NCBI GenBank assembly: GCA_034440495.1
Contig: JAWXCE010000056.1
Span: 1-64,000, forward strand
DNA: 64,000 bases
DNA from: JAWXCE01 sp034440495
GTDB taxonomy: Bacteria > Pseudomonadota > Alphaproteobacteria > Rhizobiales > Rhodomicrobiaceae
Direction: 5' to 3'
In this document: positions 54,334 through 63,313 of the stretch, in pieces
Position numbering within the stretch: the first letter of the stretch is position 1
How the letters are laid out: each line of letters opens with the position of its first letter
Notes under the pieces: generated by a model
Databases searched by the model: none
Told to the model about the DNA's origin: nothing
The model's input: the letters and a program-made list of their open reading frames with translations, nothing else
Position numbers and translations under genes: made by a program

Positions 54334-55323
54334 ATGGAAGGGTTTTCGTATTTCGTCATCGCGCTGCTGGTTGTGGCGATTTATGGCGTCATCTCCGCCG
54401 CCGTGGTCGTGCCGCAGGGAATGAACTACACGGTGGAGCGCTTCGGGCGCTACACGCGCACGCTTTATCCCGGCCTCACCATCATCGTGCCGTTCATCGA
54501 CCGCCTCGGCGCCAAGCTGAACGTCATGGAGCAGTTCATCGACGTGCCATCGCAAACCGTCATCACCAAGGACAACGCCATGGTGACGACTGACGGCATA
54601 GTCTACTATCAGGTGCTGGACGCAGCGCGCGCCGCCTATGAGGTGACGAGCCTTCAAGCCGCCATTTCCAACCTCACCATGACGAACATCCGCACCGTGA
54701 TGGGGTCGATGGACCTTGATGAACTGCTTTCGAACCGCAATGAAATCAACGCGCGCCTGCTCACCGTTGTCGATGAAGCGACGAATCCCTGGGGCGTGAA
54801 GGTGACGCGCATCGAAATTCGCGACATCACGCCGCCGCGCGACATCGTGGACAGCATGGCCCAGCAGATGAAGGCTGAGCGGCTCAAGCGCGCTTCGGTG
54901 CTGGAGGCCGAGGGCGACCGCCAAAGCCAGATTTTGCGGGCGGAAGGCTTGAAACAATCGCAGGTGCTGGCTGCCGAAGGGCGCCGTGAGGCCGCCTTCC
55001 GCGACGCCGAGGCGCGCGAACGCTCAGCCGAGGCCGAGGCATCCGCTACACGCATGGTAAGCGAGGCCATCTCCAGTGGCAACGTCCAGGCGATCAACTA
55101 TTTCGTCGCCAATAACTACGTCGAAGCGCTCAAGGCGCTGGCGAGCGCGCCGAACCAGAAAGTGCTGATTATCCCAGCGGATATGTCTAGCATCATCGGC
55201 GCTGTGTCGGGGGTGGCCGAAATCGCACGCGAGGCGTTCGGCGGGTTTTCATCCAACGGCGAAGCAGGCGGCGCTCAAACCCGCAAGCCTGCAAAAAGCG
55301 GCTCCGTGCCAACCGTCAGCTAA
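54334..55323 (+). CDS. SPFH/stomatin-family membrane protein (QmcA-like)
   Basis: A 329-residue SPFH (band 7) protein: an N-terminal span FSYFVIALLVVAIYGVISAAVVV, then the SPFH domain (GMNYTVERFGRYTRTLYPGLTIIVPFID, TKDNAMVTTDGIVYYQV, GVKVTRIEIRDITPP) and a long Ala/Glu-rich coiled coil (about residues 180-250). Such proteins form membrane cages and control membrane proteases. GAGGG lies before ATG 54334. The NfeD-family gene follows 15 bp later, the standard partner pair; together they should act at the inner membrane in quality control or lipid-domain order. Confidence 0.93.
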   Translation: MEGFSYFVIALLVVAIYGVISAAVVVPQGMNYTVERFGRYTRTLYPGLTIIVPFIDRLGAKLNVMEQFIDVPSQTVITKDNAMVTTDGIVYYQVLDAARAAYEVTSLQAAISNLTMTNIRTVMGSMDLDELLSNRNEINARLLTVVDEATNPWGVKVTRIEIRDITPPRDIVDSMAQQMKAERLKRASVLEAEGDRQSQILRAEGLKQSQVLAAEGRREAAFRDAEARERSAEAEASATRMVSEAISSGNVQAINYFVANNYVEALKALASAPNQKVLIIPADMSSIIGAVSGVAEIAREAFGGFSSNGEAGGAQTRKPAKSGSVPTVS

Positions 55324-55338
55324 GTCGGGGAACTCGCT

Positions 55339-55827
55339 ATGAGCGTGGCAAGCCTTTTCATCGAATGGGGCGGATGGTCGTGGTTCATCTTGGCCGCTAT
55401 TCTAGTTACTTTCGACATCGCCGCGCCGGGGTTATTTCTGCTGTGGTTCGGCGTGGCAGCGGCGGGAACGGGTCTGGCGGTTTTCGCGGCGCCCATACCG
55501 TGGCCGTGGCAGGTCGCCTTATTTTGCGTGCTGTCCGTCGCAGCGCTTGTGGCCGGGCGGACGCTGTTCAGCCCGGCGAAAATCAGGACGAATCAGCCGC
55601 TGCTCAACCAGCGCGCCGCACAACTTGTGGGTCAGGTTTTTGTGCTGGAGGAGCCTATTCTGGCGGGGCGAGGCAAAGTGAAGTCTGGCGATGTAATCTG
55701 GAATGTCTCCGGGCCAGACTTGAACGCCGGTGCGCGGGTGATCGTAACTGGCGCAGACGGGAGCAGGCTTATCGTCGAGGAGCACAAGACGCCGGACTTG
55801 CCAAAAGCAAGCACATTCGGGGCTTAA
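55339..55827 (+). CDS. NfeD-family membrane protein
   Basis: A 162-residue membrane protein with three to four spans (WFILAAILVTFDIAAPGLFLLWFGV, ALFCVLSVAALVAGRTLF) and a C-terminal OB-fold domain (NQRAAQLVGQVFVLEEPI, VWNVSGPDLNAGARVIVTG). This is the short NfeD type that partners SPFH proteins. It begins 15 bp after the SPFH gene, so they are one operon. No ClpP-like protease domain is attached, unlike the long NfeD form. Confidence 0.92.
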   Translation: MSVASLFIEWGGWSWFILAAILVTFDIAAPGLFLLWFGVAAAGTGLAVFAAPIPWPWQVALFCVLSVAALVAGRTLFSPAKIRTNQPLLNQRAAQLVGQVFVLEEPILAGRGKVKSGDVIWNVSGPDLNAGARVIVTGADGSRLIVEEHKTPDLPKASTFGA

Positions 55828-55854
55828 AGCTGCAGCCGTGAATTGGAATCAATG

Positions 55855-55930
55855 TCTTTGCGAGCGGAGCGAAGCAATTCAGTTCCGTGTATGAAAACGG
55901 CGATGGATCGCCACGGTCGCAAAAGCCGCC
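55855..55930. repeat. Dispersed intergenic repeat
   Basis: TTTGCGAGCGGAGCGAAGCA and, inverted, GATGGATCGCCACGGTCGC about 15 bases later have the look of a common alphaproteobacterial intergenic repeat whose core is GCGAAGCAAT. A shorter relative (AAGCGGCGCGAAGCAAT) occurs inside uvrC at 855-871. No gene lies here. Confidence 0.5.
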
Positions 55931-56040
55931 TCACAACAATTTGACTGACTCAATCAAGGCTTATGAAGCGGCTCTCAAACTATATAAACAGAGCCGTTAT
56001 CGCCCCGAAAACCGGCAATGCTTTTCGGAAACGCTCGGAA

Positions 56041-56205
56041 TCACTCCAGCGGGCGCTGGATGGTATTGGTTCTGATGGTGGCGGTGGTTTTTACCTCGGA
56101 GCCGGAGGCATCTATAGAGTTGTCAGTTTTCGGCAAATATGAGCAGGCGCCCAGCAGCCCCAAAAGCAGCGCGCCTATTACCGCCAGCATCCGCGTTGCG
56201 CTCAT
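56041..56205 (-). CDS. Small lipoprotein of 54 residues
   Basis: MSATRMLAVIGALLLGLLGACSY has a lipobox LLGAC with the lipidated Cys at residue 21, followed by a 33-residue polar tail. GGGGAGCGGCG lies before the ATG at 56205. It starts 16 bases after the kpsF stop and is probably cotranscribed with kpsF and galU. No family is recognised; small lipoproteins of this form are common in envelope gene clusters. Confidence 0.65.
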   Translation of the reverse strand: MSATRMLAVIGALLLGLLGACSYLPKTDNSIDASGSEVKTTATIRTNTIQRPLE

Positions 56206-56221
56206 CGCCGCTCCCCGCCAG

Positions 56222-57250
56222 TTATGCCACGCCCGCGCGCAGCAGGTCATGCACGTGCACGATGCCGATCGGCTTGCCGTTCTCGACGACGAACAGTGCC
56301 GTGATGCGCGCCTCGTTCAAAATCTGCATTGCCGCGCTTGCGAGAAGGTCTGGCGAAATGGTTTTCGGATTGCGGGTCATCACATCCCCGGCGCGACGTT
56401 CAAGAAGTCCCGGGCCCATATGACGGCGTAGGTCGCCGTCTGTCAGGATGCCGCACAGCGCACCGTGCGCATCGAGCACACCCAGACAGCCGAGACTTTT
56501 CTCCGTCATCACGACCAGCGCATGGCTCATCGCGGCGTTCTCACTGGCAACCGGCAGACCGTCGCCGCTATGCATCAGGTCACGCACAAGCCGCAAATTG
56601 GCGCCCAGTTTGCCGCCTGGGTGAAAGGTTTTGAAATCGTTGGCTGAAAAGCCACGGCTTTCGAGGAGGGCGATGGCGAGCGCGTCACCAAGGGCAAGCT
56701 GCATGATGGTGGAGGTCGTCGGCGCTAGACCGTGCGGGCAGGCCTCCTCCATGCGCGGCAATTCCAGCACGATATCCGCCGCCTTGCCCAGCGCGCTTGA
56801 GTCTTGCGACGTGATGGCGATGAGCGCCACCCCAAAACGGCGCGAATATGTGATGACGTTCGCCAGTTCGACCGTCTCGCCCGACCACGATAACGCGAGA
56901 ATAACATCGTCCTTAGCGATCATGCCCAGGTCGCCATGGCTCGCCTCGCCGGGATGTACAAAAAAGGCGGGCGTGCCGGTGGAGGCCAGCGTCGCCGCGA
57001 TTTTCTGCCCGATATGCCCGCTTTTGCCCATGCCGCTGACAATCACGCGCCCTTTAGCGTTCTGGATGGTTTGCACCGCCGCCGCAAAATTCGCCTGCGA
57101 TCCATTGGTGATCGTGGCCTCGACAGCTTGAAGGCCAAGTATTTCAAGCGCAAGCGTACGCCTTGCAGACTCGGCGGCCCTCGTTTGCCCGCCCACACTT
57201 TTGGTCGCTGCAGGAATAGAGGCGTAATGCGTATTGTATGATGTCTTCAC
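56222..57250 (-). CDS. kpsF: Arabinose-5-phosphate isomerase, KpsF/GutQ family
   Basis: This enzyme makes arabinose 5-phosphate, the first step to Kdo for LPS. The 342-residue protein has a SIS domain (RVIVSGMGKSGHIGQKIAATLASTGTPAFFVHPGEASHGDLG, LALSWSGETVELANVI) and two CBS domains (RDLMHSGDGLPVA, CGILTDGDLRRHM, DVMTRNPKTISPD). I chose GTG 57250, with GAAGGGA upstream, because the longer open frame overlaps the end of galU without family similarity. It follows galU by 76 bp on the same strand and precedes the small lipoprotein gene. Confidence 0.92.
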   Translation of the reverse strand: MKTSYNTHYASIPAATKSVGGQTRAAESARRTLALEILGLQAVEATITNGSQANFAAAVQTIQNAKGRVIVSGMGKSGHIGQKIAATLASTGTPAFFVHPGEASHGDLGMIAKDDVILALSWSGETVELANVITYSRRFGVALIAITSQDSSALGKAADIVLELPRMEEACPHGLAPTTSTIMQLALGDALAIALLESRGFSANDFKTFHPGGKLGANLRLVRDLMHSGDGLPVASENAAMSHALVVMTEKSLGCLGVLDAHGALCGILTDGDLRRHMGPGLLERRAGDVMTRNPKTISPDLLASAAMQILNEARITALFVVENGKPIGIVHVHDLLRAGVA

Positions 57251-57326
57251 GATGTTCCCTTCAGGGGGACGGGCGAAATCGTTTGAAGATGTCAAACCCG
57301 GTCTATTTTTCTCCGCGTCGCTTGCG

Positions 57327-58244
57327 TCAGGCTTTCCGCTGCAAGTCAGCAGCGATTTTGATGATGTCGGCGCCGAATTTTTCACCCAGTTCTTTGCTTT
57401 CCAGCGCAAACGCCACGTTGGCCTGCAAAAATCCGAGTTTTGAGCCGCAGTCATAGCTCCGGCCCTCATATTTGAGCGCGTAAAACGGCTGCGTCTCCAT
57501 CAGTGTTTTCATCGCGTCAGTAATCTGGATTTCTCCCCCCGCGCCCTTTTCCTGGGTGCTCAAAAGGTCGAAAATTTCAGGCTGAAGAATGTAACGGCCC
57601 ATGATTATTAAGTTCGATGGCGCCGTGCCTTTGGGCGGCTTTTCCACCATGCCGTTTACCGGCCACAGGCGCCCATCACCCTCGCCGACGCTGACGACGC
57701 CATATTGATGCGTCTCATCCATCGGCACTTCCTCGACCGCGATGAGGTTGATTTTCGCATTATTGCCAAGCTTGGCGCAAAGGCCGTGATACGCCTCGAT
57801 CATCTGCGCCATACAGCTCGGCCCGCGCGCCTGGACGATCACGTCCGGCAGCACCAGCGCGAATGGCTCACCAGCCGCGATATCGCGCGCGCACCATACG
57901 GCGTGGCCGAGGCCCAGCGGCTCCTGCTGGCGCGTAAAACTTGTCCGGCCAGCTTCTGGCAACAGGTCGTTGATGAGGGCAAGCTCTTTTTCTTTGCCGC
58001 GCGACTTCAGGGTGTGCTCAAGCTCGAAAGGCCGATCAAAGTGATCCTCGATAACGGCCTTGTTGCGACCGGTCACGAAAATAAAATGCTTGATGCCGCC
58101 AGCAGTCGCCTCGTCCACCACATGTTGAATCAATGGACGATCGACCACTGTCAGCATCTCTTTAGGCATCGCTTTCGTCGCGGGCAGAAAGCGGGTGCCG
58201 AGGCCGGCCACAGGGAAGATCGCTTTTTGGATTGGTTTTGTCAT
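57327..58244 (-). CDS. galU: UTP--glucose-1-phosphate uridylyltransferase
   Basis: GalU makes UDP-glucose for LPS, capsule and osmoprotective glucans. The 305-residue sequence has the family start KAIFPVAGLGTRFLPATKAMPKEML, with the nucleotide-binding GLGTR and the catalytic Lys, then IKHFIFVTGRNKAVIEDHFD, FALVLPDVIVQ and the C-terminal YDCGSKLGFLQANVAFAL. Start at ATG 58244. It heads a short minus-strand cluster with kpsF and the small lipoprotein gene, all likely to serve the envelope. Confidence 0.96.
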   Translation of the reverse strand: MTKPIQKAIFPVAGLGTRFLPATKAMPKEMLTVVDRPLIQHVVDEATAGGIKHFIFVTGRNKAVIEDHFDRPFELEHTLKSRGKEKELALINDLLPEAGRTSFTRQQEPLGLGHAVWCARDIAAGEPFALVLPDVIVQARGPSCMAQMIEAYHGLCAKLGNNAKINLIAVEEVPMDETHQYGVVSVGEGDGRLWPVNGMVEKPPKGTAPSNLIIMGRYILQPEIFDLLSTQEKGAGGEIQITDAMKTLMETQPFYALKYEGRSYDCGSKLGFLQANVAFALESKELGEKFGADIIKIAADLQRKA

Positions 58245-58419
58245 GATTGGTTATTTTGCATCCCCGGCTGCTTTGTGAGATGGATTGCGACCACAAACGC
58301 GAGTTAGACGAATTACGGAGTTTGCATCCTGCCTATGGCGCACAATAAAATCAAGTTTGGCATAAATGCATGACCGGGATTGCGCTTTACTGCGCCAAGT
58401 CTCTAAGACCGAGTAGCAT

Positions 58420-59844
58420 ATGAAATCACCCCAGACATCGCGACACATCGCTCAAATCTATATTTTCGGTGCAGCGTTGATGGTTGTTTTCGCCGTCGCC
58501 GCTCAGTCTTCGGTTCGCGCCCAAACAACGGCGCCCGCGTTTGGGTGGCCGGAGTTCGTACAGGCTCTGCGCGTGGAGGCGATTGCGGCGGGGATAAAGT
58601 CTGATGTTTTCGACCGCATTTACGCAAGGCTCTCGCCGGATTGCAAACAGCCCGGCGTTTATTGTTCGGGCGGGCCGCAGACCTCCCATGCGTTCGCAAG
58701 CTTCCGGGCGAAGGGTTTGCCCGAAAGCTGTTTCAAGGTGACGCAGCGGGAGTTTTTGCGGCCTGGGGAGTATTTTCCGGAAAGCTCGATGCGCAGTCTG
58801 GCGCTCCGCGGGCAGGCTCTGCTGAAAGGCTGGAAAGCCCAGAAGCCTGAAATTTTGCAAGCCATTCTTAAAATCGAAGCCACCTATCAGATCGATCACA
58901 AGCTTCTGCTGGCGCTGTGGGGGAGGGAGACGAACTACGGACAGTTTGCGCTCACCAATAACGCTGTGCGCGCGCTTTCCTCGATGGCTTATGCTGGTGC
59001 GCCCGCGCGAAGAGCTTGGGCGCGGCGTCAGGCGATCGCGGCCCTGAAAATGGTGAGTGATGGCCGCGTTACGATGGAAAAGTTCAAAAGCTCCTATGCG
59101 GGCGCGACAGGGCTAACGCAGATATTGCCTGTGGAATATCTCGAACGAGGCGTGGACGGTGATGGCGACGGACGCATTGACATCTGGGAGTCGGTTCCCG
59201 ATGCGCTGGCCACGACAGCCAATATCCTGCAAAACGAGGGTTGGCAGGGTGCGCAGAAAACTTGGGGTCAGGAAGTTCGCCTTCCCAAAAGCGGCGCTGG
59301 CGCCGATTGCACTCTGGAGGGGCGCCCCAGTCGCCGGACGAGACGGGAATGGACACAAACTCAAGGGATCGCCCAAGCTACGGGCGCGGCGTCAAGCGGC
59401 GGACACATCCTCGATCCGCAGGATCCCGGCTATCTGGTTTTGCCGGCGGGCGCACGCGGCCCTGCATTTCTCGCCACGGACAATTTTGAGGTTTTGCGGC
59501 GGTATAACACTTCAGATGTTTACGCAGTGTTTATTGGCCTGACGGCGAACCGGATCGGATGCGAGACTGAAAAGGGCGCCTGCGCCTTCGAGCGGGCATG
59601 GCCGGTTAAAAGCGCCGCCGACGATTTCGAGTTTTCAGTTGAAAACCTCTGCAGGTTGCAAATTTCATTGAAAGCGCGCGGTTTTTCCGACACTACGCCT
59701 GATGGCCTGTTCGGCCGCGCAACCCGCGTCGCCATTGGCAAGTATCAGAAAAGCCTGCAAAAACAGCCGGATTGCTATCCGACCAAGGCTATTTATCGCG
59801 AGCTTGTGGAGGAGTCGTCCGTGATCGAAACGCCGCAGCGTTAA
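58420..59844 (+). CDS. Lytic murein transglycosylase (MltB type) with peptidoglycan-binding domain
   Basis: A 474-residue exported enzyme that cuts the glycan strand with 1,6-anhydro-MurNAc formation. A signal peptide (IYIFGAALMVVFAVAAQSSVRAQ) is followed by the MltB-type domain: catalytic Glu E170 in LLALWGRETNYGQF, then ATGLTQILPVEYLERGVDGDGDGRID and RYNTSDVYAVFIG. The C-terminal 60 residues are a PG_binding_1 domain (LQISLKARGFSDTTPDGLFGRATR). It is divergent from galU and is followed by two SGNH-fold genes, a combination that hints at a peptidoglycan-related cluster. Confidence 0.93.
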   Translation: MKSPQTSRHIAQIYIFGAALMVVFAVAAQSSVRAQTTAPAFGWPEFVQALRVEAIAAGIKSDVFDRIYARLSPDCKQPGVYCSGGPQTSHAFASFRAKGLPESCFKVTQREFLRPGEYFPESSMRSLALRGQALLKGWKAQKPEILQAILKIEATYQIDHKLLLALWGRETNYGQFALTNNAVRALSSMAYAGAPARRAWARRQAIAALKMVSDGRVTMEKFKSSYAGATGLTQILPVEYLERGVDGDGDGRIDIWESVPDALATTANILQNEGWQGAQKTWGQEVRLPKSGAGADCTLEGRPSRRTRREWTQTQGIAQATGAASSGGHILDPQDPGYLVLPAGARGPAFLATDNFEVLRRYNTSDVYAVFIGLTANRIGCETEKGACAFERAWPVKSAADDFEFSVENLCRLQISLKARGFSDTTPDGLFGRATRVAIGKYQKSLQKQPDCYPTKAIYRELVEESSVIETPQR

Positions 59845-60020
59845 CCGAATCAGGTTGCGCTTCAATACGACGCTGGACGAAATTAACTCCGCAAGTTACA
59901 AAATATTAAATCTTATTTTAGAGATGCAGTTAAGTCCTGATTAACGCCGCATTCTTTATGCAAAAAGGCTCGTAGTCGTGTTCATGCGTTCCGGTAAGTT
60001 TGCAAAATTTCAGGATCACA

Positions 60021-61262
60021 ATGCACGCAAGATCTAGCGTTTGCCGCACGAAACGCATGGCGCTCACCCTGTTTTGTGGGTGTGCTGTAGCGTTTGGTTC
60101 TGTCCTCGCAACAAATAACGCGACCGCTCAGACCCAACCCTATGCGGGCCGTAGCTATATTACGCCGTTCCCGCCAAATGAACGGTATCAGGCGCTCGTT
60201 ATCGGAGACGGTCTGGCGCAGGGCCTTGCCACCGGGCTGACCGACGCATTCAAGCAGGACGGCGCCATCCGCATCGTCGAGCAGACAAACTATTCCTTCA
60301 ACCTTTATCGCCCCGGTAATTTCGATTGGGGCGCCGAGCTTGAAAAAACGTTGCAGGCAAACCCCGCGCAAATCGTCATTATGATGAGCGGAGTGAACGA
60401 TGACCGCCCAATCCGGACTAATGATGGCTCCTTTAAAGCAGGCACGCCGGGCTGGCGCGAAGCTTACGGTCGAACCGTTGAGAAAATCATTAAGAAGCTG
60501 AAAAGCCTGAACGCACCGGTTTATTGGGTTGGCATGCCCGTGATGAGCGGCGCCGCCAACAACGAGACGATGGAAGCCATCAACGAGGTGCTCCGGGAGA
60601 AAACCTATCTCAACGGCGTGCGTTTTGTGGATACCTGGAGCGGCTTTGCTGATCAGTTCGGCGGATATAGCGCTTATGGGCCGGATTTGAGCGGCCAGTC
60701 AAAGCGTTTGCGCGAAAATGACGGTGTTTACTTCACGGCCGCAGGGAATCGCAAGCTTGCGCATTATCTTGAGGTGGTGCTGCGCCGGGATCTGGCCGCG
60801 GCTCGCACCGAGCGCAATATCCCGCTTGCTGGTGATGAAAACGAGCAAAAACGGGTGTCGCCGCAGGAAATAGACGTTGCCAGGAAAGACGCCGATGGTG
60901 GCGGGGATTTAGCCGATGAGGTCAGGGCTGATATCCCCGATGGCAACGGCGCTGCGGCGCCGGGGAACGCCGTTGCGCCATCCCCGCGCGTGCCACTCTC
61001 GCCAGAGATAAATCCAGCGAATGCAACCGCTCCTGGTTCTGGCGGTGAAATGATTGCGGGCGAAATCGGAAGCGGAGTTACGGCGCTCGCCTCGATCTCG
61101 CCAGCTAACGACCTCAGTCAGCGCCAAAATCAGAGCCGGGTGCCGACGGCTGACCGGCTTTACAACAAAGTATTGGTGCAAGGCGAATATCTGCCGCCGA
61201 AATCAGGACGAGCCGACGACTATGCGTGGCCGCAAGAGCAAACGGCCGAACGTAAGCAGTAA
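60021..61262 (+). CDS. DUF459/SGNH-fold exported protein
   Basis: A 413-residue exported protein with a signal sequence ending about ATAQTQ and an SGNH-like hydrolase domain (about residues 50-265): YQALVIGDGLAQGLATGLTDAF, IVIMMSGVNDDRPI, APVYWVGMPVMSG, NDGVYFTAAGNRKLAHYLE. The first block has Asp-Gly where many SGNH enzymes have Asp-Ser, so catalytic activity is doubtful. The C-terminal part is disordered and proline-rich. The ATG at 60021 is chosen because AGGAT lies before it. It lies 176 bp after the transglycosylase gene and 26 bp before a second SGNH-like gene. Confidence 0.82.
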   Translation: MHARSSVCRTKRMALTLFCGCAVAFGSVLATNNATAQTQPYAGRSYITPFPPNERYQALVIGDGLAQGLATGLTDAFKQDGAIRIVEQTNYSFNLYRPGNFDWGAELEKTLQANPAQIVIMMSGVNDDRPIRTNDGSFKAGTPGWREAYGRTVEKIIKKLKSLNAPVYWVGMPVMSGAANNETMEAINEVLREKTYLNGVRFVDTWSGFADQFGGYSAYGPDLSGQSKRLRENDGVYFTAAGNRKLAHYLEVVLRRDLAAARTERNIPLAGDENEQKRVSPQEIDVARKDADGGGDLADEVRADIPDGNGAAAPGNAVAPSPRVPLSPEINPANATAPGSGGEMIAGEIGSGVTALASISPANDLSQRQNQSRVPTADRLYNKVLVQGEYLPPKSGRADDYAWPQEQTAERKQ

Positions 61263-61288
61263 GTTGGGCAAATAGGGCTATAAGGGCT

Positions 61289-62845
61289 ATGACCAAACAA
61301 ATGCGTAGGGGCTGGCATCATTCGCTGGCAAAACGCGCGACTCTAACTGGCGTCATGATCTCGGCGTTGACAGTGGGCGGATGTTTGCCAGGCTCTGACT
61401 CGGACGAAGGGGCATTTAAGGCGACACTTGGCAAATTCACCAACTCGGAATCCGAGCCGCCCCAGGTCAACCGCGCGGAAAAGAAAGACGCGCTACTCAG
61501 CATGCGCGCCGTCGATGACCTTGGCGAAGGGATAGCCTCGACTGTGCGCTCTGTGCGGCGGGCTGGCGAGCAGCTTGTGTCACTTGAAAGGTCCCCGGTT
61601 GCGGCAGCGAACCTGGGCCCGTCATTGCCTGACGCCGAGCCGATCGCAATCGACGCCGCGCTATACGACTTTTATAATGCCCTGCGCGAGGTTGAGAGCC
61701 GCAAACGCGATAAACCTCTGACGATAGTGCATTTTGGCGACGATCACATTGCGTCTGATCGCTTTTCAGGCGACTTGCGTGAACAGTTCCAAAGCCGGTT
61801 CGGACGATCCGGGCGTGGTCTTATGCAACCCGGGCTTTACCCCGCGCGCGGGGTAAAATTCGACCGGGGCGGCCAGTGGAAGCCCTTTAGCAGCGCGGAT
61901 GTTACAGGCGGCGTTTACGGCGTAACCGGGGTTAAACTAGCCGCCAGCGCGAGCGACGCATGGGTGCGACTCACTTCTGCGGACGGGCCATTCGACTGGG
62001 TTGAGATCACTCTCGAAACCGGCCCGAAACAAGGTTCCGCCATCATTTCCATCGACGGCGAAGCGAAAACGGTGCCAACATCCTCGCCAACCCCCGACTG
62101 GAAGAAAATTCGCCTTAACAGGCCTGGCCGCGAACTTACGGTGCATGCAAAAGGGGACGGCGAAATCAGGCTGCATTCCTGGATGGTCGGAAGTGAGCAG
62201 CCGGGCGTGAGCTACATCAATCTAGGTCTGCCGCGCGCGACTGCGCTCACCGCCGAACGGTGGTCGCCCTCGCTGCTCGCCGCCGACCTTAAATCGCTGG
62301 CGCCGAGTCTCATTATCGTCGGATATGGAACGGCTGAGGGCTTTGACGACACGCTGAACATGCCGGCCTACGAACAGCGGCTTTTGCAGATCATCGGCCG
62401 CATCAAGATCGCGGCGCCGGATGCGTCTTTCCTGATTATCGGCCCACCAGACGCGGCGCGCATGCCAGCGTTTGCGATAGCACAGGGCGGCGGCATGAAT
62501 GCCTGCCGGGGGCTGACATCGCTAGAGGCGGCGCGATACGACAAATGGATGGAAAAAGCCGATATGCGCATCGCGCGCTGGCATGCTCCGCCAAAACTGC
62601 ATGGGGTGCGCGCGGTCATGAAGCGCGTAGCCGCGCATGTGAACGCTTACTTCTGGGACTGGTCGAAGATCATGGGCGGGCAGTGCGGGATCCACGCGTG
62701 GGTGCATGCCGAGCCACCGCTTGCAACCGGCGACCACGTGCAACTAACCGCCGAGGGGGCCAAACGCTCCGCACGGTCATTTTTCAACGAGCTTATGGGC
62801 GGTTATTCATCCTCCGCTGTGGCCGCGACTGCTCAAAAACGATAG
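61289..62845 (+). CDS. SGNH-fold lipoprotein or exported protein
   Basis: A 518-residue protein with a signal sequence that ends in a possible lipobox (LTVGGC). A long linker leads to an SGNH-like domain: KPLTIVHFGDDHIASDRFSGDL, then an inserted beta-sandwich region (about residues 205-300), LIIVGYGTAEGFDDT, ASFLIIGPPDAARMP and, at the end, TGDHVQLTAEGAKRSA. The usual Ser of the first block is replaced (GDDHI), while the last block retains His-x-Gln. It follows the DUF459 gene in a probable operon. Such paired SGNH proteins often accompany acyl-transfer systems for cell-wall sugars; no MBOAT acyltransferase is visible here. Confidence 0.8.
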   Translation: MTKQMRRGWHHSLAKRATLTGVMISALTVGGCLPGSDSDEGAFKATLGKFTNSESEPPQVNRAEKKDALLSMRAVDDLGEGIASTVRSVRRAGEQLVSLERSPVAAANLGPSLPDAEPIAIDAALYDFYNALREVESRKRDKPLTIVHFGDDHIASDRFSGDLREQFQSRFGRSGRGLMQPGLYPARGVKFDRGGQWKPFSSADVTGGVYGVTGVKLAASASDAWVRLTSADGPFDWVEITLETGPKQGSAIISIDGEAKTVPTSSPTPDWKKIRLNRPGRELTVHAKGDGEIRLHSWMVGSEQPGVSYINLGLPRATALTAERWSPSLLAADLKSLAPSLIIVGYGTAEGFDDTLNMPAYEQRLLQIIGRIKIAAPDASFLIIGPPDAARMPAFAIAQGGGMNACRGLTSLEAARYDKWMEKADMRIARWHAPPKLHGVRAVMKRVAAHVNAYFWDWSKIMGGQCGIHAWVHAEPPLATGDHVQLTAEGAKRSARSFFNELMGGYSSSAVAATAQKR

Positions 62846-62858
62846 CTGAAACAAATGC

Positions 62859-63251
62859 CTAATTCTTTTGTGTCAGGCGAAGAAGCTCCGCGCCGTTCTC
62901 GTCAACCAGGCGCAAAAATGCCACGTCAATGAAAAAGCTGCGAGTGGCGTTAAGCGCGTCGAAAAATTTTGCTTCCTGATCCATGAGAGCCGGACTGCAC
63001 ATCTTTTTCGTATCCGCAATCTGCCCGATCTGCATTTGTTTGCCATCGATCGCCACCGCACCGCGGTAGCCGTTGCAGCCACCAGAACCGCTTACAGCGC
63101 CTGCAGCCTCAAACGAAATTGTCGATTGAGCGCTATCAATCACACCATTCCCACGAATGTCCTCGGCAAGCCACGTTGTGTCTGTCAATCCAGTTTGCGC
63201 CGACGCAGCGCTAAGCCATAATAATGCGCCAAAAGCCGTTAAAAATCGCAT
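62859..63251 (-). CDS. META-domain protein, exported
   Basis: A 130-residue exported protein: signal MRFLTAFGALLWLSAASAQT, then the META/HslJ pattern TTWLAEDIRGNGVIDSAQ, SFEAAGAVSGSGGCNGYRG, MQIGQIADTKKMC and LRLVDENGAELLRL. HslJ relatives are heat- or stress-linked outer-layer proteins. GGGAGA precedes the ATG at 63251; a longer open frame to 63320 has no similarity. It converges with the SGNH gene, 14 bases apart. Confidence 0.88.
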   Translation of the reverse strand: MRFLTAFGALLWLSAASAQTGLTDTTWLAEDIRGNGVIDSAQSTISFEAAGAVSGSGGCNGYRGAVAIDGKQMQIGQIADTKKMCSPALMDQEAKFFDALNATRSFFIDVAFLRLVDENGAELLRLTQKN

Positions 63252-63313
63252 CGTTTTGTTCTCCCGGTCAGGGCGTCGCGTAGCATAGTCGCGAACCACG
63301 TGACAACGGGCTA

